From Dasypus novemcinctus (Eukaryota > Chordata > Mammalia > Cingulata > Dasypodidae): a stretch of 64,000 nt of DNA. Under the pieces are notes generated by a model that did not search any database, was not told the DNA's origin, and saw nothing but the letters and a program-made list of their open reading frames with translations. The stretch is taken from assembly GCF_030445035.2 (NCBI RefSeq), contig NC_080677.1, positions 108,927,263-108,991,262 on the forward strand. The letters are read 5' to 3'. This document shows, piece after piece, positions 34,901 to 49,900 of this stretch (positions are counted from its first letter, which is position 1; the number at the start of each line of letters is the position of its first letter). A program made the translations under genes and the position numbers.

Positions 34901-37900
34901 TGGAGTTGTCCTGGGTGGTGCTGCAGGGACAGTTACTGGATATTGTATGTCCTCCCATGGCCCACTGGGTGGACTGGGGCAGGGTATAAACTATAATGTG
35001 GACCACTGACCATGTGGTGCAGCAGTGCTCAGAGATGTATTCACCAAGTGCAATGAATGTCCCATGATGATGGAGGAGGTTGTTGTTATGGGAGAAGCGG
35101 GGTGAGGCGGTGGGAGGCATATGGGGACCTCATATTTTTTGAATGTAACATTACAAAAATAAAGACAAAAAAATATTTGTTGGAAAAAAGTGATTAGTAC
35201 ATTAATTATCTAAAACATTCAAAATTACTAATGTTAGAGCCAGAAAACCAGAGGGCTGTTTTATAGAAATAAGACTTAACAATTAAAGTCCCAGATAGCA
35301 TTTTTCTGAGAGTAACAATCTAATCACAAATGGGTACACTGAAGTCCCAAGTCCCTGTGAAAAGAACAGCAAATGTGTATTGTGTGTCCTTTAGTCAATC
35401 ATCAAACTGTTATTTCCCCAAAGTCCTCAAAAATCTTTCTCTTTACCTTCTAGCCTTTGAATCTCTTCAGCTGTCACTGCCAGTGTTTGATCAGATAGGG
35501 AAGCAACTTGGATGACCTGAGAGAAAAAAGAATGAAATGTGTGTATGTATGTAAGTGTGCTTGTTTTTCAACACGGGCAATTCTGTTCTTTGTAAAAGAT
35601 GAGGAAACATCAAAACATCAAAGAGCTCTTGTTTTAAAGAGTTGCTGGTGTCCTCAATTGTAGAGGCCCCCTTACTTTGATGGTGGTTAATTACACTGCA
35701 GATGATCATTCCCGAAGAAAAGATTAATTTAAAATATTACACAGATAAACTTTAAAAACCAAAAGGATAATTTCAGAGAAGAAACATGAATGAGTAAGAG
35801 ATTAAACCTACATCTGTATGGATTCTGGTCCCAGCATCACATCATTTTTTGAAAATGTAATACTGATCTACAGTACACATAATTGCAATGAAGAAATAAA
35901 TGTAATACACTGATTACAGCTTTATTTATATCTATATACAGTTTTTATTTTTAAAACACCTTGCACAGGTTAGCTCACAAGACTCAGGATCCAAGTGGAG
36001 TTACACTAGTGTAACTCTTGTTTGGGGGCTTGACAGTCCATAGCTTTAAGTGAAGGAAGAAAGTGACTTGCCCAAAGCAACAAAATAGCCCGTGGTAGAA
36101 CAACCTGAAAAAGAGCTCAGTTACAGAAGATAGGCTACAACTTAGTTTTCACAAAGGAAAATATCCAAATAATCCAGAACCTGAAATTCTAGATTCTAAA
36201 TATTAAATTAAATGTACAAGGTAAAAATGAAATCTAAACCATAAATATGATGATAAATTATAAGAAGACTGCATAATGTTTCACTTTACAGAATTCTTAT
36301 CAAAGAAAAGAGAAGATTTCTGTACCACCCTGCTGTGAACACACTCTGTACAAACCAATCAATCTTCCCACAGGTGAAATACAAAGAATCAGAAGAACTC
36401 TCTCTGCAAACATTACCTAGAATCGAATTTAGAAATACTCACAGGAAGCAACACAAATTAGACATTCTTTCCTCCAATGGAAGATCATTAACTTACCAGC
36501 TGGGCAAAAGTTGTAACTTTCAATCTCTTGAAAAGTTCATCTTTTTTGTATCTATAATCTGAAAAGCAGGATAGGACAAATATTTTTCTAGGTTTATCTT
36601 TTGTTCTAACAGCTATTAATTTTCTCTAGTCATCAAGTTATATGTTATATTTTTCAACTTATTTATATGATTTTACATAATTATCTCATTTGATCTTGGC
36701 GATTCCCTCAAAATTTCATGTGGCAAGTATTATTATCATCTCTTCATTTTCCCCCTTTTTTTGGCTATTAACAAGCTTAAAGTTAAATTTATAAGCGTCT
36801 AGTGACTTTATCCCCCACCCTTCCTTTTATCAATCTACCATGTCCCTTTTACTAGGTTTTGTCCGCTTTTACCATATTACACTGCCTGCATTTAGTAAGT
36901 GCCTAGAATCCTTTTAGGAACAAAGCTGGGAATAAGCCCGCGTTTTACAAATGAGGACAGAATTGCCCCAGGTCATGCTGCTGCACCCTACTTTACACCC
37001 TACTCTTCTGATTCCAGCCTGAAAAAAGAGCAATAATATTCCTGAAATGACAAACTATGCTAGTGACACAGGAACAACACGTTCTCCCCAGCCCCGGGCT
37101 AGAAAGATGGGCACAAAGTATGACTGGTCCTGAAAGTCTCATCCAATCAGTTTCTCTTCATTGCCACTTCAATAAAAATCAACCTAAAATATCAGTGTTT
37201 ATTCAGTGCTATCTTCACACTTATGAGACATTGCTGAAACGGGGTACTTTTGCACTTGTTTGTCTTAATTCTTCCTATCACGTTAAACAGCTTTAAGAAA
37301 TTGAACAAAACTCACTTAACCTATTATTTGCCCCATACCTGATTGTTAGGAGTTAACTTCTTTAGAAGTTTTCTCAAGAGGTCTGTCAATTCTGAAGAGG
37401 TTTTAGTGTTGGACTCTGGCCCACCCTTCACCCCTCACCCTTCTTCTAAGCTTTATATTAGTGACCATGACTCCTTAAATATTGCCTCATTATTTCAGAA
37501 TTACTAAAGGTTGGCTGGACAACTGCTATGGCCTTTATAGCATAAATATCTCATAGACCAAGAATCCTAGCAACAAAGGAAAGGATTAAAGGTATTTAAG
37601 ATTATTTACCTGGTATTGCTAATCATTTCCATGAAATTTCGAACAATCACAAAAAATCAGGTCGACTTGATGGTTTCTTTATAGGATAATGTTAGCTTGA
37701 TTTACCAAATATTTTACCACTCAGAGTCAGGAAATTAAATTACCTTAAGAAGTAGCCTTTTGTAAATATATCAAGATTTTTTCTTACAGAGAATTAAAGA
37801 TTCTCTCTCCTAAAATGTCTTAGAATAATCTGGCTAATAACTGACCATTACTTCTAGAAAATTCTTAGAGCAGTTTCTGTATTCAACAAGGTAACAAATC

Positions 37901-40900
37901 TGAATGTATAGAAGTTTCTAAAGCCTGCCAGGATGCAAATCCAAATAGGCTGAGCAGAGACTTTAAAAAAGGGCAACTGAATAACTCATCTTCCACTCAA
38001 CTGACACACACTTGTCGCCTAAAGTAATTTGTACAAATAAAAATGGCCAAAAATCAGCCGATGAAAAGTCAACAGCTTTCAAGTAGTTTGCACTATGACA
38101 TTTTTCCACTGATATTCTTTTGGTATGTTTACATAGCTTCAAATCCTTCTCCAATTCTTCACATTCTAAGTACAAAATATACATGTTAAAATCCCTTTTA
38201 ACGAAAGAAAGGTTACCTTAAAAAGCAAAACAAAACCAAATTTAAAAAACAGCAGCTAGGCTTTGCTATTTTCTAATGATTGGCATTTCTAAAATCTGCA
38301 CAAACACCAGAAATCCCATTTCGCACTTCAGCCTGAACTCTACATACCTGGTTCTGGTTTAGAAGGGCAGCCATCATTAGGACTTTCCGACATTATTACT
38401 CAGAGATAAAAGATCAAACTAAACGTTTTACAGTAAGTTTTAAATTTTATAAAGGACGACTTGGAAAGCTCTGCCTATGTGTCCTCGCAAGAGCAAACAG
38501 AGCTTTAAGAATGGAGCTTCTACTGTAGCTTCCCTCAAACTCTGTGTTAAAGACAAATAAGCCTAGTTTTAGATATGTTATCAAGTTTTGCTTCTCCAGT
38601 AAGTCTGGAGTCTAAGTCTGTATCTCTCGAGTTACTGTAAAGACAGAGACCTGACTATCTAGGATGTTTCATACCGTGTCCAACTAGTGTCACCTAACCA
38701 CCAGAAACCAAGAATAGGCTTTGTAAGCAATCAATAGACATAGTGTCTATTTTCGCCAGGCAGAGTTGAAAGAATATTCAGATTACAAAGTTTTTCTGCA
38801 TTTTCAAGGTTCTGTTAAAACACGTTATTAGCAAAGGGAAGTTGGGCTCACAGTGGAAGACAAATCAAAGGAAGTAACAGAACAACGTTTGTGATTTCAC
38901 AGAAAGACATGGCATCTAAGGTAACCTGAGTCCAGTGATGGGGCTAGAGTGTCGTGAAACAAGACAATATTCTCCTCCCTTTCTACCTTTACAATAGATG
39001 GTGGGAAGCAAGAAGGAAAGATCTTCCAAAATGTAGATACCAAACCAGAATCTGAGGTAATTCTAGTCAGGGAATCAGCACAAAGTGTATGAAACGAGGA
39101 GATGGGGACCTCCTGTCTTACTAAAAGGAAGATCACAACTTCTAAAGAGGGAATGTGGAGTGAGCATTTTTAAGGACTTTATTCCAAAGGTATTTCTTTT
39201 GGAAGATAATTTCCCTTTAAAGTTTAGATATTAAAGAAACCACGTTGTAATTTTAAGAAATGTTTTACACAGGGTTTTAGCAGTGGACGGAACGGGATAT
39301 TTTTATGGGGCAGGTTTCTGGTGTGTACATGTGAGCTCACACTCAGCTACAAATGGAGGGGAGATGAAAGAGACTACAAATCAAAATAGAAGCAGTCCAG
39401 CTCAATTTTGCCTGCCTAGAATTAAGGACAACAATAAAAGACAGGTGAGTAAACAAGATTTTTCATGTAGTTAAAATATATATATTATATATAACTATAT
39501 AATATAAAATGTATAAGATAAAAAGAGAAAGATATTGTGACATTATGCATTTTTTTCCAAATGTCCAGAGGACATTTTAAAGATATATGGCCTTTGGAAG
39601 CTGAAAGTGGCAAATAAAAACAGAGTCAGCCTAAGGCTGCTCCTGAGTCCACATCTATTGTGTGGAATTTCCTAATATAGCAGTAATTAAAAAGAAACAG
39701 AAACATTATCATTTTAAATTAAAAGGTCTTTTGTATTAAAAAAGCCTTGGGCATATGCTAGACTTGTAATTTTCTTTTCCAAGAGGAAATATATTATCAG
39801 AGCCAAATCCTGAACTACTATAAATCAGAATACCTCTTTACCACCATTAGCTAAATACTCTCCAAGTACTGGGTTCTCCTACTTAAGATACGAGAAAATC
39901 CATCTTTAGAACTAACAGATGTTTCTACTTCTTTAACTCCGGACTTGATGTGTACATTTTACATCAGTCTTGAACACAGAACCAAAAATTTTTATTTTTG
40001 TGCAAGGGCAATATACTCAATGACTAGTAGCATATCTTTGCATAAGATGAGTTAAAAAAGGATGTGCATGAAATATGATTTTTAATTAAAAGAAAACCAG
40101 ATTGCAGCAAATTGATAATACATAATACTACTTTTAAGAAAAAGCTCTTTCTCATACCTCTATGTCTTTCATGAATACTCTCTAATTTATACTCGAAAAA
40201 TGTTATAAAGTAAAATCTCAGGTGTAAGAAAATAGAAAGATTGAGTACCTTGAAAAAGGCCTTGAAGACTGTAGTGCATTAAAACTAGAAGCTTGGGATC
40301 TGACTGCTTAGCCAGAGCTCATTCCAATGTTAACACTGCCATGGGACTTATACTGGGAACTCAGTATAAGTTATAAGAACTATAACCTCAAGCCAGGAGC
40401 TTAAGAGTTGACCAGGAAGATACTGTGCTACCCACAGCCTTTTGGTACCTGTGACTCCCAGAACTCTCTGGCATGGTTGTAGGTCTCAGGTACCACATGT
40501 AGAGAGTGTGTTAGCTACAGAATATGCTTACAGTTCCTAATAAATATCCAAGTTATAGAATTACACAGTTCCATTTTCCCAAACCATCAATAGCATTACT
40601 TACTTTTTTTGATCTCTTCTAGTTTCTCAGTATATTTAGTCATACTGTTACCTAAAAAGAGAATAAGGATTTTTAGATATACTTTTTTCATTTTATATAT
40701 ATATATAAAGAAGTTGTGAGCTTACAAAACAATCATGCATAATGTGCAGAATTCCCATACATCACCCCTCCACCAACATCTTACATTGTTGTGGAACATT
40801 TGTTACAGATTATGAAAGAACATCATCCAGACTTTTACCACTAACTGTGGTCCATAACTTACATCTGGTATATTTTGTCCATTCACCTCCTATTATTAAC

Positions 40901-43900
40901 CATGTATTAGTAATTGCACATTTGTTAGAGTTCACAAAAGAACACTCTCATATTTGTACTGTTAACCACAGCCCATCTTCCACCACATGGCTCACTGTGT
41001 TATACGGTCCCATGCCCTGCACAATCTATCCAAAGCATATACTTACTGGCTCTCACTTATATCACAGAGTTGTGTAGTGAGAGATGTGCTTTTAGTGGAA
41101 GAAAACAAGTGCTGTGAAAGTTGAATGGAGAGCAAGAATTCTCTAAGCCTTCCTATCCTGTTCCTACAAGATTCTAGACAGTAGGCAAATGGGTCAGAGG
41201 ACAGTCTTTTGGATTCTACAGCAACATTAAAAGACAAGGAAATGAGGGAAATGTTTTTTTAGGCTGGGGGTAAAAATCCATTAAATATTTACAAGTCCCA
41301 GGGAGTATGATCATTTTATATCATTTGTTTGAGACAAAGTTTTCCCCCCTTCTTTGATCCCTCTGTGATCTTTTTGTGGGGAAGACATGCAGAGAAATGT
41401 TCTTTGAATGTCTAAATTATGCCTTGGTGACTATTCAAGCAACACTTTCCTCTCAGTTTTGTCTTTGTGGTTTCCTTCTTTCCTGAACTCAGTCTTCTAC
41501 TATTCATGTGGATATCGTAGCCTGAAATAGACCACACAATCTGTAGACTACTATTCACCATGGATTTGATTTGCTGAGAAATAATAGCAAATTCCCACCA
41601 CTGTGGAGTCCTCAGTTCTCATGTTTTATAGTTTGGTTCTATAATACTGGATTATAGCCAAGGTGGTTTGGAGAGTTTTCGTACATTAAAACAGGGCCAG
41701 GACCTTTCTGGTTTCCGAATGAACTAAATTCTAGCTCTCAAGTTAGGGACTATTATTTTTTACTAGCATACTTTCATTTGACTCATTTCAACACAGAAAG
41801 CTCTTTCTGGCATGATATAGAAATAAGGGAAAGCTTTCAAAGTAATTTCTCATTTGTGAAATTGTGCTCCTAACTTTTGTTTGTTTGTTTTTAGGCAGCA
41901 CTGGGGATCAAACCTGGGACCTCGTACGTAGGAAGCAGGTGCTCAATCACTTGAGCTACATCTGCTTCCCTGCTCTTAACCTTTTAAGGCCTGAGAGGAT
42001 CTAGTCAGATTCAGGCCCAACTTCAGAAATACTTCTTCTTAGGGATACAAACTGATGTTTTTAAGACTATGCTGAACTTTTCTTCACATTTGGGTCAAAA
42101 GTAGAGAAAGGAAATCTTTGTCCTGAAACCCAAAATGCACTCACAAAAAACAACTTGCTTCACTTGTTAATATTAAACCTTAACCACAAATTTATCATGG
42201 AGTAAAATTCCACTGAGTTACTCTGAATCAGGACCTGAAAGGAGGAATCATTATAGTCACAGACTCAGACTATGTCCTTCCAAACCTCGTATAGAGATGA
42301 AGTCTGTCAGGGCTGGTCAGAAAGCCTAATCCTTCTCAAGAGATGCTGAGTACATCTTAGAAGAGGCTAAACTATCACCAAAAACAGGATTAGAACCAAC
42401 CATAATCTTTTGTAGGTTCTTCAGATGGCAATTGATCTGAGATGTGACCAGATTCCAGAGAGGAAACCGTAATTCTTCCCAGACACATAACCTGCTCCCT
42501 ACCCCAACCCCTTATTGTAACTCAGAACTAAGCCTCTGAGGAACTGTAGCAGGTAGGAACCACTTTAGCTCTAAGTTCCCTAAGGCTTACTATATATAGC
42601 ATTGAAAACAATAGACAACCTTATTATATTGGCTTTATTATTTAAAAATTACATTTCTAATCTATAATGGTTTCCACTAACAGAGTTTTTAAAAATCCAT
42701 TTCTGTATCAATTATCAACATTTTCAGAGTATTTTACATAGCATTTCATATTTGAATCAGATCCTCACAACAACCCTGTAAGGTAGGCTGTCACTCCTAC
42801 TGTTTTGTTTTCTATTCCCCGCTAAAGAAGAAGGCAGAGAAAGAGTGTTTTGCAAAGTTATACAAATGCTTGGCAAAATTAAAAACAAAATCTGAAAGCA
42901 TTGTTAATAAAAATCCTTTTTCATTATAGATATTCATTCTACTCAAGTGGGGGAAAAAACAGAAAATGAAGGCTTTCTGCATTGCTTCAGTTGGAAAAAT
43001 GAGACATAAAATCCCTAAAAATGATTTTATAAGGAATGAAAAGTGGCATTTTATCCCATTTCATATACTGGTTATATCTTGACTAAAGCAGTTTATCTTA
43101 CTGGATTCTAATTACATATGAAAACAGATTTTTGAGCACCTTTTTAGAGAGACTAGAAGCAATTTTTAAACTCATTTATTTATAAACATATTTTTGTTTT
43201 TTACAAAAGCAAGGTGCCTGAAAGACAACAAGCAAGCTTTTTAAAAATTGAAATTATATATGACTGCCAATAAATTTTCCTAGATAAGACTTTGATAAAA
43301 AATGTCAGTGGCTCCCCAGGGCTTACTGAATAAAGTTTAAACTCCTTGCTCTGACACTGAAGGCCCCTGCAATCTATCTGCCTCTTCAATCTTGCCTTAA
43401 TTACTAAACTTGACATACTCTTTGTTAGTCTTTTCAGTTCTCTAACATGTCACCTTCCGTAAGTAATCATAAAAGCTCAATCAGCAGGAAGTGACCTTTG
43501 GTCTTCTGAACTTCTACAGCACTGTTTACCACTCCCAAGGCATTTATCGTTGTACTATCTTATTTATGTGCAAGTCTTATCTAGCTTACTATACCAAAGG
43601 TCTAAGATTATTTACACACACACACAAGATGTCCCTTCTGTTGTCTAGCTACATACAATATAAGATATATGGTGTATATGACCCATATTGTTTCAGGACT
43701 TACTTAACCTAGAAATGCATATGGTGGTATTTAGCTTCTATTTAACTTACAATATAAGTTGCAACAAATGATACACAATAAAAGTTTGATAATTAGAACC
43801 AACAGTGAAAGACAACCTAACTATATCAATACTGCTGTGCAAAGCAGAGCACGATCAATTAACTTAGTTACTCATTCATTAGCTCTTTTCCACTGTTTTC

Positions 43901-46900
43901 CTATAATTTAATAACATTATTTGTACCAAGTCAATTAAAAAAAACAAGTGATTCTGATGCACAGTAATCTAAATTGGGTGGGACTTATAAGGCATGAAAC
44001 TCAGTTGCTAAGAGACAACTTCATTGCTTTATTTTTCTTCAATATTTCCTCCCTCTGAAGAGAAGTTCTTTTGACTCAGAAGGAGCAGAAAAAGTGAAAG
44101 AGGTACAGTGGTCCTTTGTTAATCTCAATAAGTTATATGTGTGCATATAATGCTATTTCATTTGTAAAAGGTTTTCACATACATTTCTTCATCTGACATA
44201 AGAATCAGAATTAAATACCAAAGAAAAATGAACAGAGTAACTAGTCTGTAATGAGTTTGAGTGCTTATGATCAGACTATTAGCAAATATTCATGAAAAGT
44301 AAAGACTAAAGAAGAAAAAAAGGAAATGACTAGTTCATGTGGAGGTAACAAAAAGATAAAACCTAAGGATAGAAAAAGACTAAGTGGAGAAATTCTATAG
44401 AATTTTGGAAAGCTAAAAAAATGTGAAGTTAGATTGAAATGAGTGGGTAATACAGGCAATAAAAGATTGTAGGGGATTGATAAAGGGAGAGCCCTGTGGT
44501 TTGGTAAATGTCCTTAATCAGCCTGCAGTGCTGCCGAACAGGAACCCAGAGAGGGTGTTGAGAATACACAAGAACCCTGTGGTGGTGACTGAACAAAACG
44601 CTGTCAGGGATTTCATCAGAAGCATAATCCATTCATGGCACAGTCTGGCAAGGCTGGGGAGCTGGTAATATACACTCGGGCACCTATGGAAAAAAGAAAT
44701 ATTTGAAGTTCACAATAATTCTGAGATTTCTAGCCATTGTTGTATATCAGTGTTTGAGTTTATAAGAGAAGCAGAGTCAGAAGTACAGAAATAAAAAATA
44801 ATTTTTACCCAGAGAGAAGATATCTGTCTTTGAAGAACTCGGTGGAAGGTGACTAGGGTGAAGACAGGAGATATCACAAAATTCTTGATTTCTTGTGATT
44901 AACTCTGAATTGCTAACTGGTAAGAAAGATTAAAGACCTAACTATTTAGCCTAGAAATGAGAAATGCTCATTTATTCCTGTACCTATTTCCACTGCTCTG
45001 ACTGTAGAGTTTAAAAACATACTACACATGGGAGCTCTTAGTCTTACTTGGGCTATAAGGTCACTATTGTACTTTCTTAAGCAGGTCTCCATGGTTCTTT
45101 TTACTTCATGGTACACATGTAAATGATAACATTTATACAAAATGCTGGGGTTTGGGCTGCACAAGGCTGATGGCAACCCAGAAACCTAAAGGGAACTTTA
45201 ACTTGGTACTTAACCCATAGGCTACTGTATGTTAGGTGGGAAGCTCTGTCCCAACATACAAGGAGATAAGGCACAAAAAGCATAGAAAAAATTCAATAAA
45301 ATAAAATCTCTTCCCAAAATTGACTTGAAAATAATTTAAAAATTTTAAGCAATAACAATAAAATCAAACATAAGAAAAAGATTTCTCTTCCACATTGATT
45401 TTAAAATACTTTGAGTTTTAAGCAATGAAACACTCCTTGCCCTTCCAAAAGCTATTATAAAACTAGGTTGGGGTACTTCCACTTCCAGAAAGATGGAGTA
45501 TACACACTTTTCCTGTTCCTCCAGTTGAACACAATTGAAAACCCTGGGTAATCACAGAATGAGAGAAAATATCTGCAAATCTTATTTCTGATAAGGGTCT
45601 AATATCAAGGAAATAAAAAAGAACTCTTATGACTCAACAATAAAAAAAAGTTGACAACCTGGAAATATCAACAGGTGCAGACAAAAAAGCCCTAACGAAA
45701 GCTTGTGTTCTCTTGCCAAAGGACCAAGAAAGGCGCAGCCTATCAAGAAAGAAAAGGCCAACTGAGAGCTGTGATGAGGCGCCTCAATCCCCTCCCTAGG
45801 GGTAGTATCAGGGATGTCCAAGTAGAGAGCCAGGATTTTTATCCCTGCTGGCTGGTAATAAGGCCACATCCCCACAGTGTTAGTGGAGTCCATGTGTGAG
45901 CCAGAACGCCTACCTCTGCCTAGCAGTAATGAGGGGACTCCCCACCCAAGAATCAACAGAGGCTATGGATCCTGGATTACTACTTCCATCTGGAAGATGC
46001 CCCACTCCCCTACTGGAGTGGAGTCATAGGAAGCCAGCTAAAACACAATGTCTAAATAAAGCCCAGAGTCTCATAACACACTATGAAAATGCCAGATTTC
46101 TATCATTCAGAATCACTGAGAACCAGGAATATCTCAAACCAAATAATAAAAGACAATTAACTGATGATAACACTGAGATGACAGGGAAGTGGACTTGGCC
46201 CAGTGGGTAGGGCATCCGTCTACCACATGGGAGGTCCGCAGTTCAAACCCCAGGCCTCCTTGACCCATGTGGAGCTGGTCCATGCACACAGTGCTGATGC
46301 ATGCAAGGAGTGCCATGTCACGCAGGGGTGTCCCCCGCATAGGGGAGCCCCATGCACAAGGAGTGCGCCCTGTAAGGAGAGCTGCCCAGCGTGAAAGTGC
46401 AGCCTGCCCAAGAATGGCGCTGCCACACGGAGAGCTGACATAGCAAGATGACGCAACAACAACAACAAAAGAAACACAGATTCCCATGCTGCTGACAACA
46501 ACAGAAGCGGACAAGAAGAATACGCAGCAAATGGACACAGAGAACAGACAACTGGGGAGGGGGAAGGGGAAGGGAGAGAAATAAATTATAAATCTTAAAA
46601 AAAAACACTGAGAGGACAAAGATGTTAGAATTATCTGACAAAGATTTGAAAGCAGACATCAAAAATTATTTCAACAAGCAACTACAAACATACTTGAAAT
46701 AAGTAAAAAGACAGAAAACCTCAGCAAAGAGTTAGAAAGTCTAAGTAAAGACCTAGAAAATATAAAGAAAATATTAAGAACCAAAGAGAATTGTTAAAAG
46801 TGAAAAATACAATAACCTAAATAAAAAGCTCAGTGGATGGGTTCAACAGCAGAAAGGAAGGGATAGAGGGAAGAATCAATGAATTGGAATATAGAACAAT

Positions 46901-49900
46901 AGAAAATACTCAAGCTGAACAAATGAGAAAACAGACTGAAAAAACAAAAACAAAAACAGGAGAGAGCTTGTGGGATTTGAACAGAAGATCTAATATCCAT
47001 GTCATCAAAGTCCCAGAGAAGAAAGATGGTAGGGTTGAAAGAGTACTCAAAGAAATCATGAAGAAAACTTCCCAGATTTGGCAAGAGACGTAAACCTACA
47101 GATTCAAGACGATGTGTGAACGTCAAACAGGATAAATTGAAAGAGATCCACACCAAGACATGTTGTAATTAAACTTCCAAAAACTCGAGACAAAGAAAAA
47201 AATCTTGAAAAAAGCCAGAGAAAAAGGATGCCTTATTTACAGGAGGAAAAACCCATTCAAATGAAAGCAGATTTCTCATCAGAAATCATAAAGGCAAGAG
47301 GAAATGTCACAATATTTTTCAAGTGTTGAGAGTAAAGAACTGTCAATCTGGAATTGAATACCTGGAGAAAATATCCTTCAGGAATGAAGGGAAATCGAGA
47401 CATGCACAGATGAAGGAAAACTAAGATAACTTGTCACCAGTAAGACCTACCCTAAAAGAATCACCAAAGGAAGTTCTCTAATCAGGAAGAGAACAATGAA
47501 AGAATAAACCTTGTGTATTGTAAGGACTAAAATTTCGTGTGCTGCCTTGACATTGTTGAACCACACAGGGTCCCAAAAGCCTAACCATGAGATCCCCTGT
47601 TCTTGTCAGATTTGTTCTCCCACCCATTGGGAAAGGCTTTCCAACTAGCTAGTTACCCTATCAGCTGGACCAGTTGCACTCTACCTGGCTCTCAACTTAA
47701 GGGTTTTACCTCCCAGCCAGTCCACAGGATTATTCGAACAAGCCAATCAAATTGTCCTTTGGGAACCAGGGAAAACCTCCTCTTCTTGTTACTATAAAGC
47801 CTGCTTTCCACAGCCCCTGCTGATTTGCTCTGGTTCCGGGCATGCCATATGGTATATTCCTCCCCTGGGCAACAGTATACATGACAAATAAACTGCTGCC
47901 AAAATCATCTCTTCCACCAAATGTTTGGTCTCCCCCATAATCCTGGGGTAGGAATCCCTCCCTCATCAACAGGGCAAAGAGGAAGGGAACAAAAGACCTA
48001 GAAAGAAGAAAGAACACAGTAAGCAAGTATGGGTAACTACAACAGGCATTCCTTCTCCTCTTGTGTTTTCTAAATTATGTTCGATCATTAAAGGAAAAAT
48101 TATAAGATGGTCTGATGTAGTTCTAAATATATGTAGAGAAAATATTTAAGACAATTATATTATAAATGGGAGAAAGTAAAGGAATAAAAAGGATGATAAG
48201 GTTTCTGTACTTAACTTGAACTGGTGAAAGGATAACACCAGTGACTGTGATAAATTATGTGTTTTTAATGTAATGCCCAGAGTAACCACTGCAAAAGCTA
48301 TACAAAGAGACACACTCAAAAACACTATAAAGAAATCAAAATGGAATTCTAAAAATAGTTCCAGTAAGCCACAGGGAGACAGGACAAAGAAAATAAAAAT
48401 GAAATACAAAGAGAACAAACAGAAACAAAAAATAAAATGCCAGATTTAAGTTTTGGCATACTAATGATTACACTAAATGCAAATGGTTTAAATACACCAA
48501 TTAAAAGACAGAGATTGGCGCAGTGGGATTAAAAAACATGACCTATCTACAAAAAACTCACTTTAAATATAATGATATGCTGAGGTTGAAAATAAAATGA
48601 TGGAAAAAGAAATATCATGCAAGCATTAATCAAAGAAAAACTAGAGGGGCTAAATTAATAAAGTGGACTTCAGAACAAAGGAAATTACCAGAATCAGAGC
48701 CAAATATTACATAACGATAAAAGAGTCAATTCACCAAGAAGGAATAGTAACCCTAAATCTCTAAATTTGTATGCACCAAACAACAGAGCTGTAAAACATG
48801 TGAAACAAAACCTGATAGAACTGAAAGCAGAAATAGCCAAGTCCACAGTTTAGTTGGAGACTGTAACACCTCCATCTCAAGAACTGATAGAAAAATAAAA
48901 AGAGGCTATAGCACTCAATCGCACCATCAACTAACAGGATCTCATTGACATTTGTAGAATGCTTTACTTAGCAACAACAGAATATAATTTTTTTCGAGTA
49001 TTTGTGGAACATTCATCAATAGATAAATTATTGCCCAATATCCTGAGCAATAATACAAACCTCAACAACTATTTTAAAATTGAAGCTATACGTATATTTT
49101 CCAGTCACAATGGAATCAAACTCAATAACAGAAATTTTTAAAAAAATCTCTAAACACTTTAAATGACACACTTTTAAATAATCCATGGGTCAAAGAAGAA
49201 GTCTCAAGGGAAATAAAAAAATACATTGAACTGAATGCAAATGAAAATACAACATATCAAAATTTGTGGGACACAGCTAAAGCAGTGCCGAGAGATTTGT
49301 AGCACTATGTGTACACCTTTAAAAAGAAAAATTTTAAATTAATATCTAAACTCTTACCTCAAGAATCTAGAAATAGAAGAACAAAATAAACCCAAAGTAA
49401 GCAGAGGGATGGAAATAATAATGGTAACAGCAGAAATAAATGAAAGTGAAAACAGAAAAACAGAGAAAACTGATCAAACCAAAAGCTGGTTCTTTGCAAA
49501 GATCAACAAAACTGACAAAACTCTAACAAGTGTGGCAAAGAAAAAAAGAGAAGACACCAATTACCAACATCAGTAATGAAACAGGGAATATCAAAGTGGC
49601 TGTGGCTCAACTGATTGGGCTCCTGTCTACCATATGGGAAGCCCTGGGTTCGCGTCCCAGGTCCTCTTTATAAAGGCAAGGTGGCCCACTCCCGTGGGGA
49701 GATGATGGCTGGCACCTGCGGAGAGCTGATGGCTCGTGACTGCAGAAAGCTGGCGCAGCAAGATGACACAACAAAGAGAGACAAGCAGACACAGAAGAAC
49801 GTGAAGTGAATGGACACAGAGAGCAGACAGCAAGCAAGCCGCAAGGGGGAGGGGGGATATAAATAAATTAAAATAAATAAATTTTAAAAATCTTAAAAAG

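Noticed and set aside
46134-46662. Minus-strand open frames of 93-161 residues
   Set aside because: They are the reverse strand of a long DAS SINE, not genes.
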